NCBI GenBank assembly: GCA_037200885.1
Contig: JBBCIN010000003.1
Coordinates: forward strand, 1,178,001-1,242,000
DNA: 64,000 nt
From: PMG-095 sp037200885
Lineage (GTDB): Bacteria > Myxococcota_A > Polyangia > Polyangiales > Polyangiaceae
Reading direction: 5' to 3'
Positions 1-7,639 of the stretch are shown piece after piece. Position numbers and translations under genes: made by a program. The number at the start of each line of letters is the position of its first letter. Within the stretch, counting starts at the first letter, position 1. Under the pieces are notes generated by a model. That model saw only the letters and a program-made list of their open reading frames with translations, was not told the DNA's origin and did no database searches.

Positions 1-1
1 T

Positions 2-1543
2 GTGACCTCGCTTTTGCCTCGTGAGATCCGCCCTCGCTCTCGTGTAGGGCTGAACAAGCGGCTCCGGCAAATCCCGTTCTTGGTGATCGCGCCCACGGTG
101 GTGCTGATCGTCGGCTTGGCCGCGGGGCTCGCGCTGGCGGTGTCTGGCACGAGTCGCCTGCGCGCACAAAGTGACGACGCGGCCGAGCTGCGCTGTCGGC
201 TGCTCTCGCTGACGCTCGCCGAGCGCCTACGCCGCACCTCCGAAGAGGATCGCGCGATCGTCTTGGAGCGCGCCGCGCGCCGTTCGGGAGCCGAGCTGCT
301 CTTGGTCAGCGCGACGGGCCACGTGGTGGTGGATGCGACCCAGGGCGCGCCGCCCAAAGTTCGGCTGCTCGAGCTGATGGTGGCCGGCGAGGGCGAGACC
401 ACCACCGAACTCGGCCGTTCACGCTTCTTCTCGGCCGCGTTCCCAGGCCCCAACGAATACATGAACGTGCTGGCGTTCGTCGCCGCGCCGGCCACGCCCT
501 TCGCCACCGGCTCGCTTTTGGTTTGGGTGGCGACCCTGACTGCGCTCTTGGTCGGCGTGGCCGCGTTGGCCGCGCTGGCGCTGGTTCGCGACGTGCACTC
601 GGACGTGACCTTCGTGCGCAACCGGATCGTGGAGATGGCGCGCGAGGGCGCCGACCCCACGGGCGAACCGATCCCGGTGCGCTCGGTGGATTTGGTCGGG
701 CTTCTGACCAGCGCCTTCAACGTCCTAGTGGACAGGTTCACCGCGGCCGAGCACGCTTATCGCCAGGATTTGTCCGGCGCACTCGCTTACGATCGCGATC
801 GGAGCGATTTTTTGGCGGCCCTGAGCCACGAGCTGCGCACACCCCTGAACGCGATTTTGGGCTTCACGGACGTGCTCTTGAGCGAGGTCGACGGCCCGCT
901 CAGCGCGGACGCACAGGAAAATCTTTCGGTCGTGCGCAACAGCGGTCAACACCTGCGCGCGTTGATCGACGACATTTTGGATCTCTCCGCGCTCGAATCC
1001 GGCGAGCTCAGACTCACCTGCAAGATGATCGACGTGCTCTCGATTGGCCAAGAGGTGGTGCGCGAGGCGCGCATCGCAGCCGAGGCCAAGCAGCTCGAGA
1101 TCAGCGTGGTTGGCAACCGCGCGATGGCCTATGCCGATGGCCGGCGCGTCCGGCAGATCATCGGCAACATCGTGGGAAACGCGATCAAGTTCACCTCGCG
1201 CGGTGGAGTGATGCTGCGCATCGATCCGCGCGACGGCGGCGTGACCATCGCCGTCACCGACAGCGGACCGGGCATCGCTCGCGAAGACCACGAAGCAATT
1301 TTCCAGGAGTATTGGCAAGCGGGCGACGTCAAACGCCAACGCATCGGCACTGGCTTGGGCCTCGCCATTACTCGCCGCTTGGTACAAATGCACCGCGGCT
1401 TCATCGATCTGCGCAGTCAACTCGGCAAAGGCTCGACCTTCACCATCGTGTTGCCCTCGCAGCCGCCGGTCGTGAGCGCGCGACCCCCCGATCCGGTACC
1501 CGACGAGATCACCGATCCGGGTAAAAGCGTGAGGCGATCGTGA
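2..1543 (+). CDS. membrane sensor histidine kinase
   Basis: A two-component sensor kinase that would autophosphorylate on a histidine and pass the phosphate to an unlinked response regulator. Two membrane segments (about residues 26-50 and 170-197) bracket an extracytoplasmic sensor domain of about 120 residues without a recognisable fold. A HAMP-like linker follows, then HisKA with the phospho-acceptor His276 in SHELRTPLNAILGF, then HATPase_c with the N box (GNIVGNAIKFT), G1 (DSGPGIA) and G2 (GTGLGLAI). All catalytic boxes are intact. The GTG at base 2 is at the window edge, so a start further upstream is possible. The stop overlaps the next kinase start (GTGA), which suggests translational coupling. 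No response regulator gene lies nearby. Confidence 0.93.
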   Translation: MTSLLPREIRPRSRVGLNKRLRQIPFLVIAPTVVLIVGLAAGLALAVSGTSRLRAQSDDAAELRCRLLSLTLAERLRRTSEEDRAIVLERAARRSGAELLLVSATGHVVVDATQGAPPKVRLLELMVAGEGETTTELGRSRFFSAAFPGPNEYMNVLAFVAAPATPFATGSLLVWVATLTALLVGVAALAALALVRDVHSDVTFVRNRIVEMAREGADPTGEPIPVRSVDLVGLLTSAFNVLVDRFTAAEHAYRQDLSGALAYDRDRSDFLAALSHELRTPLNAILGFTDVLLSEVDGPLSADAQENLSVVRNSGQHLRALIDDILDLSALESGELRLTCKMIDVLSIGQEVVREARIAAEAKQLEISVVGNRAMAYADGRRVRQIIGNIVGNAIKFTSRGGVMLRIDPRDGGVTIAVTDSGPGIAREDHEAIFQEYWQAGDVKRQRIGTGLGLAITRRLVQMHRGFIDLRSQLGKGSTFTIVLPSQPPVVSARPPDPVPDEITDPGKSVRRS

Positions 1544-3426
1544 ACGCTGCAGCTGCGCACTTGATGCGCCGCGTGCTCGGCATCGAGGCTCTCTTCACGC
1601 TCGCGTCGAGCGTGCTCTTGGCGCTCTTGACCTCACACTTTCTGGTCTTGAGCGGGCAAGTCGCGCTCGAGGGCGCGGAGACACTCGGTCTGTCGGTGCT
1701 GGCCGGCGGCCTGCTCGAACTCGGGCGCTGCCTCTGGCGCTTGCGCCGTTACCGCTTCGTGCTGCGCACGTTGGCTCTGGGCGGCAAAGCCGTGGAGGCT
1801 CGCGAGTTGTTCGCGCTGAGCGACGAGCCCGCGTACGTGGTGTTCGGCTGGCTGGCTTCGACCATGCTGAGCATCGGCGTGTTTCACACGCTGCTTCGGC
1901 CCAAGCTGGTGGATTTTTCGACGGGCATGAACCTCGCGCTGTTCGGCGTGGTGATCGTTTCGGCGGCCTCCCTCCCGCTGTTCGTGGTGGTACGCTCGGC
2001 GTTCTTGCGTGCGCTCGAGCTGGCTCCGCCCGAGCTGATGCGTGAAGTGGTCGAAGATGCGGACAAGCGCGGTCTGATAGAGCAGCGCGTGCCACGACGT
2101 TTGGTCGCGGCCGTGACCACGCCCGTGGTGTTTTTGGTCTTCGGCTGCGCGTTGATCGTCGGTTCGCATTTGCGCCGCGCGGACGAGCGCAGCCGCGAAG
2201 AAACAGCCCGCGTTTTGGCCCGCGCCGCGCTCGAGCCGCGGCCCGGCGTGGCGGCGGGCGCAGGCCTCGAGGACGCCATCCTGCAAGGTGAAATGCTCGG
2301 TTTCAAGGCCACCGTGCACGCCTGGCCGGATGAATACCGCGTCGAACGCGGCGACAACGGCGGAGTGCTGGTGGTCACGCCGCTGGACGAGGGCAGCGCA
2401 GAGGTGCGCTTCGAGAGCTCGGTGGTGGGCGTGCTCAGCGCCTCCTTCGTGCTCATCGCGTTGCTGGGGACGGCCATCGCGGGCGGTCTGGGGATCGCTC
2501 TCGGCCAAGCACTGGGTGAAGATCTACGAGCCGCGACCCGCGACGTGCGCCTGCTCGGCACGGACGCCGTGCTCAGCGGCGGCACGCACGTGGTGCGCGC
2601 GGCGCGCTTTCGAATGGTCGCGCGCTTGGGACGGGCGATCGAGCGCTTGGCGGCGCGCTTCAGCGTGTTTGCCAAGGCGCAAGAGCGCGCCATCTCGGCG
2701 CGCAAGGCGACTGCGCGCATGCGCGGTCTGTTTTTCGCGAGCGTGAGCCACGACTTGAAGAGCCCGCTGAACGCCATCTTGGGGTTTACGGAGCTGGTCC
2801 GAAAGAGTGAAACCTTGAGCCCCGGGCAGGACGAGAGCCTGAGCCTGATCGATCGCCGCGGCCGGGAGCTGCTCGCGCTGATCGAGACGATCCTGGATGC
2901 GGCTCGCGTCGACGCCGGCCAATTGAGCTTGGTGTTGGACAACTGCGACGTTCGCCAGTTGCTCGCCGAAGCCGTGGCCAAGGGCAAAGACTTGGGCGGC
3001 GATCGCGGAATCGAGATTTTGGCCGACGTTGCCGAGGACGTGTCCTGGCTGCGCGTCGATCGGGTGCGCATGCCGCGTGCCTTGGCCACCTTCATCGGGC
3101 ATGCGGTCCGCGTCTCGGAGTCGGCGGCGGTACACGTGCAAGTGGTGTCCGAGCCCGACGCGATCCGCTTCGACGTCGAGGTCCCCGGGTCGCGCGTCGA
3201 TGCGCACAAGCTGGACGCGTTGCTGGATCCGAGCCCAGCGCTCGGCCCGAGTGAGCACCGCGGGTTGGCGCTCGGCCTGAGGCTTGCGCGTTCCGTGGTG
3301 GAATTGCACGGCGGTTCGGTGGTGGTCACGCCACTCAGCGGTCGGGGAGCGATTTTCTCCCTGCTGATGCCGACCGGAGACGCCGAGTCGCGGCTGCCGC
3401 CGCCCATTTCCGCGGCGCGGTGGTAG
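1540..3426 (+). CDS. histidine kinase-like membrane protein with degenerate ATPase domain
   Basis: A 628-residue protein starting at a GTG that overlaps the previous stop by 4 bases. Several hydrophobic segments (about residues 14-35, 105-125, 187-205 and 283-305) make a larger membrane sensor than its neighbour. The HisKA domain is good, with His404 in SVSHDLKSPLNAILGF. The ATPase domain is eroded: the N box reads FIGHAVRVSES, without the usual NxxxNAxKF asparagines, and the G1 DxGxG motif is missing, while the G2-like HRGLALGLRLARSVVELHGG remains. By family knowledge, loss of the N-box asparagine usually abolishes ATP binding, so this may be a phosphotransfer partner or inhibitor of the upstream kinase rather than an active kinase. 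The inactivity is inference. Confidence 0.88.
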   Translation: MNAAAAHLMRRVLGIEALFTLASSVLLALLTSHFLVLSGQVALEGAETLGLSVLAGGLLELGRCLWRLRRYRFVLRTLALGGKAVEARELFALSDEPAYVVFGWLASTMLSIGVFHTLLRPKLVDFSTGMNLALFGVVIVSAASLPLFVVVRSAFLRALELAPPELMREVVEDADKRGLIEQRVPRRLVAAVTTPVVFLVFGCALIVGSHLRRADERSREETARVLARAALEPRPGVAAGAGLEDAILQGEMLGFKATVHAWPDEYRVERGDNGGVLVVTPLDEGSAEVRFESSVVGVLSASFVLIALLGTAIAGGLGIALGQALGEDLRAATRDVRLLGTDAVLSGGTHVVRAARFRMVARLGRAIERLAARFSVFAKAQERAISARKATARMRGLFFASVSHDLKSPLNAILGFTELVRKSETLSPGQDESLSLIDRRGRELLALIETILDAARVDAGQLSLVLDNCDVRQLLAEAVAKGKDLGGDRGIEILADVAEDVSWLRVDRVRMPRALATFIGHAVRVSESAAVHVQVVSEPDAIRFDVEVPGSRVDAHKLDALLDPSPALGPSEHRGLALGLRLARSVVELHGGSVVVTPLSGRGAIFSLLMPTGDAESRLPPPISAARW

Positions 3427-3437
3427 GCTCCCCGGCG

Positions 3438-4514
3438 ATGGCAGCCAAGAAACCGCGAAGCGGAGTCGAGCCCGAGCTCGCTCTCGAGTCGCCACCGGGC
3501 GAGCGCGTCTTGGGCACGCAATCGCGCCCGGAAGACGACCGCTTCGATCGCTTATTTCGTCCCGAGTCACTGGAAGAGTTCGTGGGCCAGCAAAAGCACC
3601 GCGAAAACTTGAAGGTGTACGTAGAAGCCGCGCGCCGTCGCAGTGAGCCGCTCGATCACATCCTGTTGTGCGGCCCGCCAGGGCTCGGCAAAACCACCCT
3701 GGCGTATATCTTGGCCAAAGAGATGGGGGTTACGCTGCACCAAACCAGCGGCCCCGCGGTGGAACACAAGGGGCTCTTGACCGGGCAGCTCACCAAGCTC
3801 GCGCGCGGCGACATCCTGTTCATCGACGAGATCCACCGCCTGAGCGCCACCGTCGAAGAAGCGCTCTATCCCGCGATCGAAGACTTTCGGATCGACGTGA
3901 TGATGGGTGACGGCGCTTACGCGGAGAGCATCACGCTCGACATCAAGCCGTTCACCTTGATCGGCGCCACGACGCGTACCGGGCTGCTGACCAAGCCACT
4001 CCAAGAGCGCTTCGGCGTCACTCTGCGGTTGGATTTTTATCCACCCGAAGACTTGGAGAAGATCATCCTACGCAGCGCCCGGCTCCTCGGGGTTCCTTGC
4101 GACAAGGACGGCGCGCGTGAACTGTCCACGCGTTCACGCGGCACGCCGCGGGTCGCCAACCGCCTGGTGCGCCGCGTCCGTGATTTTGCCGAGGTTCAAG
4201 GCTCGGGCAAGATCGACCGCGCGATCGTCACGCATACCTGCGATCGGCTAGGCGTCGACAATGCCGGTCTGGACGAGATGGACCGACGATTATTGGGAAT
4301 TTTGATAGAGCACTACGAGGGTGGCCCGGTCGGCGTCGAGACCTTGGCTGCGGCCCTGGCCGAACCGCGCGACACGATCGAGGACGTGTACGAGCCTTAT
4401 CTACTGCAACAAGGCTACCTGGGTCGCACGCCGCGGGGGCGAATCGCCACCAAGAAGGCGTACGAGCACCTCGGCCAGAAGCAGCCGCAGAAGGCTCAAG
4501 GCACCTTGTTCTGA
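3438..4514 (+). CDS. ruvB: Holliday junction branch migration ATPase RuvB
   Basis: The AAA+ motor that, with RuvA, drives branch migration of Holliday junctions in recombinational repair. Visible features are Walker A GPPGLGKT near residue 78, Walker B LFIDEIHRL, sensor 1 GATTRTGLL, an arginine-finger region LQERFGVTLRLDFY, and a C-terminal winged helix ending in RTPRGR. The length of 358 residues is normal for the family. I prefer the ATG at 3438 (MAAKKPRSG); an in-frame GTG at 3420 would overlap the kinase stop. ruvA and ruvC are not adjacent, so this ruvB sits alone behind two sensor kinases. The 3' end is only 4 bases from the convergent reductase gene. Confidence 0.96.
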   Translation: MAAKKPRSGVEPELALESPPGERVLGTQSRPEDDRFDRLFRPESLEEFVGQQKHRENLKVYVEAARRRSEPLDHILLCGPPGLGKTTLAYILAKEMGVTLHQTSGPAVEHKGLLTGQLTKLARGDILFIDEIHRLSATVEEALYPAIEDFRIDVMMGDGAYAESITLDIKPFTLIGATTRTGLLTKPLQERFGVTLRLDFYPPEDLEKIILRSARLLGVPCDKDGARELSTRSRGTPRVANRLVRRVRDFAEVQGSGKIDRAIVTHTCDRLGVDNAGLDEMDRRLLGILIEHYEGGPVGVETLAAALAEPRDTIEDVYEPYLLQQGYLGRTPRGRIATKKAYEHLGQKQPQKAQGTLF

Positions 4515-4518
4515 GCCT

Positions 4519-5544
4519 TCACCAGCGGCCCTGGGCGTTCTTCATGAAGCCGTACGGGTAGCCCAGTTCGAACGCGGACGCTTCGTCCAGGCGCTTCAGC
4601 TGCGCTTCGCTCAAGTTCACGTCGCAGGCTTTCACGTTTTCTTCCAACTGGGCGACGTTGCGAGCGCCGAAGATGGTCGACGACACTTGTGGTTGCTTCA
4701 TCACCCAAGCCAGAGACACGGAGGCGGGGCTGGCGTCGACTTCGGCCGCGACCGCGCGCACGGCAGCGAGGATGCGCCAGTTGCGGTCATTGTCGAAGCC
4801 GGACATGCGGTCTTTCCACTGCTCGAGCCGCGTGCCCGTCGGCGGCGGCTGATTTTTGTCGTATTTTCCCGTCAAAAACCCGCTGGCCAAGGGCGACCAA
4901 GGCAAGAGGCCGAGGCCTTGCTCGCGGCACAAGGGGACGTGCTCCCGCTCGAGCTCGCGCGTGACCAAGCTGTATTGCGCCTGCAAGCTGACGAAGCTCG
5001 ATAGATCTCGGGTCTTGCTGAGCCAGAGCGAATCCATCAAGCGATACGCCGCATAGTTCGAGCAGCCGGTGTACAGCACTTTGCCCTGCGTCACGAGGTC
5101 ATCGAGCGCGCGCAAGAGCTCGTCTTCGGGCGTATCGAGATCCTGCATGTGGACCTGGTACAGATCGATGCGATCGGTGCGCAGGCGCTTCAGGCTGTGC
5201 TCGACGCAGCGCACGACGCGGTAGCGGGATGCCCCGCTCTTGTTAGGGCCATCACCCATCATGAAGCGGAACTTGGTGGCCAGCACGATCTCGTTCCGTC
5301 GCTGGTCGCGCTCGAGCCATGCACCGATGATGCGCTCGCTCAAGCCGTCTTGGCCGTAGACGTCCGCGGTGTCCACGAAGTTGATGCCGAGCTCGAGCGC
5401 GCGGTTCAAGACATTGAACGACGTTTTCTCGTCGCTGCCGACCTTGTGCATGAAGGACTTGTCATCGGCTTCACCGAAGGTCATGGCCCCCAGGCAAAGC
5501 TCTGAAACCTTGACGCCAGCTGCACCGAGTTTTTTGTATTTCAT
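4519..5544 (-). CDS. aldo/keto reductase
   Basis: An NAD(P)H-dependent oxidoreductase of the aldo/keto reductase superfamily, a cytoplasmic TIM barrel. The catalytic tetrad is readable in order: Asp and Tyr in FVDTADVYG, Lys in LATKFRF and His in DLYQVHMQD. The N-terminal LGxxGVKVSELCLGAMTFG and the C-terminal SSTIFGARNVAQLEEN cofactor region are typical of the YajO/potassium-channel-beta-like branch. The start is ATG at 5544 (MKYKKLG); four residues upstream would only be an extension. Length is 341 residues. The gene is divergent from fdhD across a 148-base spacer and convergent with ruvB. The substrate cannot be inferred. Confidence 0.94.
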   Translation of the reverse strand: MKYKKLGAAGVKVSELCLGAMTFGEADDKSFMHKVGSDEKTSFNVLNRALELGINFVDTADVYGQDGLSERIIGAWLERDQRRNEIVLATKFRFMMGDGPNKSGASRYRVVRCVEHSLKRLRTDRIDLYQVHMQDLDTPEDELLRALDDLVTQGKVLYTGCSNYAAYRLMDSLWLSKTRDLSSFVSLQAQYSLVTRELEREHVPLCREQGLGLLPWSPLASGFLTGKYDKNQPPPTGTRLEQWKDRMSGFDNDRNWRILAAVRAVAAEVDASPASVSLAWVMKQPQVSSTIFGARNVAQLEENVKACDVNLSEAQLKRLDEASAFELGYPYGFMKNAQGRW

Positions 5545-5676
5545 GATTCGCGTCACCTTCCGCGTCCGGGCGGGTTAGCCGCGCACGGTAGCGTCCAAGC
5601 TGGATCGAAGACAATGGGAGCTCGGGTCGGCGGCGCTCTCCGCCGGTGAACTGAGGCGCGCTTGACCCGCCGCCCA

Positions 5677-5691
5677 GGGGAAAATATCCCC
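5677..5691. promoter_or_regulatory. GGGGA-N5-TCCCC palindrome upstream of fdhD
   Basis: A perfect 5-base inverted repeat (GGGGA, 5-base AT-rich centre, TCCCC) sits immediately before the fdhD GTG at 5693, in the spacer shared with the divergent aldo/keto reductase gene. It could be an operator or part of the fdhD leader. The short arms make chance plausible. Confidence 0.25.
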
Positions 5692-5692
5692 A

Positions 5693-6595
5693 GTGGTTTT
5701 TCTCGACCGATCCCCTTCTTGCGCGCCTTCGCGGAGTTACACTCCGAGGGTGGCAAACGTCGATCGTAGCCCGAAGCAGTCCTTGGCCGTGGCCGCGGTC
5801 AACGCCTGGCGCTCGGGAGCGGCCAGCGCCGCACTCCAGAGCCACCCCGACGAACTTGCCGTCGAAGAGCCGCTCGAGATCCGCGTCGCGGGAGAGCCGC
5901 TCGCGGTCACCATGCGCACGCCCGGCCACGATCACGAGCTCGTGGCGGGTTTTCTGCTGGCTGAGGGCCTAATCCGTTCGCGCGCCGACTTGGGCGGGAT
6001 CCACCACTGCGCGCGCCCCGGTACCGAGGGCGCACACAACACGATCGACGTCTTGCCCGCGCCGGGCGCGGTGTTCGAGGTCGAAGCGACTCGCCGCGGC
6101 ACGCTCACGACTTCGGCCTGCGGCATGTGCGGCCGCAAATTGATCGATGATTTGTCGGAACGCCTACGTCCGGCCTCGCCTTCGGCGCCCTTCAGCCGAT
6201 CTTTCATCGCCGGGCTCTCGGCCGAGCTCGGCAAGCGGCAACCGAGCTTCCAGCGCACGGGCGGCCTGCACGGCGTGGGCATCGCGCGGGAAACCGAAGG
6301 TTTCTGCGTGGTGCGTGAAGACGTCGGCCGTCACAATGCCGTCGACAAAGCGATCGGTCGGCTCTTGCTCGATGATCGTTTGCCAGCCCTCGGAGCGGTG
6401 CTCGTGGTCAGCGGGCGGACCAGCTTCGAGATCGTTCAAAAGGCGTTGGCAGCGGGCTTGTCTGGCGTGGTCGGCGTGTCCGCCCCGAGCTCACTGGCCG
6501 TCTCCACCGCCGCGCGTTTCGGACTGCTGTTGTGCGGCTTCGCGCGCGGGGAAGCGTTCAACGTGTATGCCGGCGCCGAGCGCCTGGCCGGCTAG
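5693..6595 (+). CDS. fdhD: formate dehydrogenase accessory sulfurtransferase FdhD
   Basis: FdhD transfers sulfur from IscS to the molybdenum cofactor before its insertion into formate dehydrogenase. The signature CxxC is present (SACGMCGRK, residues 142-145), as are the motifs HDHELVAGFLLAEGLI, TGGLHGVG, REDVGRHNAVDKAIG and VVSGRTSFEIVQKA. The start is uncertain: GTG 5693 has an AGGGG about 12 bases upstream, while GTG 5750 is closer to the conserved core but has a poorly placed ribosome site. No formate dehydrogenase or molybdopterin gene is in the window, so the client enzyme must be encoded elsewhere. Confidence 0.94.
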   Translation: MVFLDRSPSCAPSRSYTPRVANVDRSPKQSLAVAAVNAWRSGAASAALQSHPDELAVEEPLEIRVAGEPLAVTMRTPGHDHELVAGFLLAEGLIRSRADLGGIHHCARPGTEGAHNTIDVLPAPGAVFEVEATRRGTLTTSACGMCGRKLIDDLSERLRPASPSAPFSRSFIAGLSAELGKRQPSFQRTGGLHGVGIARETEGFCVVREDVGRHNAVDKAIGRLLLDDRLPALGAVLVVSGRTSFEIVQKALAAGLSGVVGVSAPSSLAVSTAARFGLLLCGFARGEAFNVYAGAERLAG

Positions 6596-6629
6596 TCCGC
6601 GCAAGCGCGTCGACTCGCGGGCGGAGCCT

Positions 6630-7214
6630 TTACGGCTGCACGAACTGCACGAGCAACTGGCTGCTGTGCTCCACCGCCGGCTGCACGGCCGTCAGCAGCA
6701 GGTCGAGCGCGAAATTCCCTGCCGCTTTCCGGTCGCGCAACGTTAGAAATAGAGGCGGCAAGCCGACGCTCGAGGTCACGCGGACGACTCGACAGTGCGC
6801 GCGTGTCGGCGAATCCAAGTGCCAGGATCGCGGCGACGGTTCGAGCGGCACGATCGGCGTTTTGCGCACGGTCTTGGGCGGTGGCTCTTGCTCCACGAAC
6901 ATCATCTGCAAGCCGTCCGGGACGCTGATCGAGATCAGCACGTCTTCCGCGGTGTCCGCGCCAGCATTCTGCAGCAAAAGGCCCACGCGCGCGGTCACGC
7001 TGTTGTGCATCTGATGCTCGTGCACCGCCGCGCGATAGGCATTGGCGGCTTCGGCTTCAGCGCTGCCGCCAGCACGGGGTGTGTAGCTCGAGCCGAGCGG
7101 CGCGGTCACGACCAACACTTGCTCGACTTTGCCGTTGGCAAAAGTTACGTGCAATTTGGCACCTGCTAGGTCCGAACGGCGGCTCACGGGCGCCACCGCT
7201 CGGTCACACAGCAC
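6630..7214 (-). CDS. conserved-looking hypothetical protein
   Basis: A 194-residue protein I do not recognise. It has no clear signal peptide or membrane segment. Its composition is that of a folded protein with alternating beta-strand patterns (HVTFANGKVEQVLVV, VGLLLQNAGADTAEDVLISI) reminiscent of Ig-like fold proteins, followed by a proline-rich turn EPPPKTVRKTPIVP. The start is taken at GTG 7214, the only start codon in frame after the upstream stop at 7302. It converges on fdhD with a 34-base gap. Confidence 0.65.
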   Translation of the reverse strand: MLCDRAVAPVSRRSDLAGAKLHVTFANGKVEQVLVVTAPLGSSYTPRAGGSAEAEAANAYRAAVHEHQMHNSVTARVGLLLQNAGADTAEDVLISISVPDGLQMMFVEQEPPPKTVRKTPIVPLEPSPRSWHLDSPTRAHCRVVRVTSSVGLPPLFLTLRDRKAAGNFALDLLLTAVQPAVEHSSQLLVQFVQP

Positions 7215-7639
7215 CGCGACACTTTGCGAATCATGCGCAAGCGTAGCCCGTTCTCGCGCCCATGGATAGCCCTGGCACGAATTTGGGCTGGCTCCCGCAG
7301 GTTACGGCGCGTGATGACGCGACAGTTCGCGCCGCAAGCGCGATGCACCCGCTGATTCGGCTACAGCAGAGCAGCGCGCTCCGGCGACGCCCGCCGAGAG
7401 TGCGAGTTCGCTTCGTCGGCCAATGCGACGCTGCACTAGCACCCTGCAACGGTCGCGGTCGAAGCACAGCTCGCGTCGCATTTGTATTTCTGAACGCACG
7501 ACCCAGCGAGGGTACGTTCGAATTAGGCAAGAACGTTCAAGTGCGCACGAGACGTGTATCGAATTCAGACCTGGTATTTCGAGAAGCGGGCGTTCGAACC
7601 GCGATTGCTTCCATTCGATATCGAGCATACGAAAAAAGG
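7215..7639. other. 425-base spacer without a gene
   Basis: This lies between two divergent genes. I see no protein family, RNA or strong repeat in it. It probably holds the divergent promoters. Confidence 0.5.
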
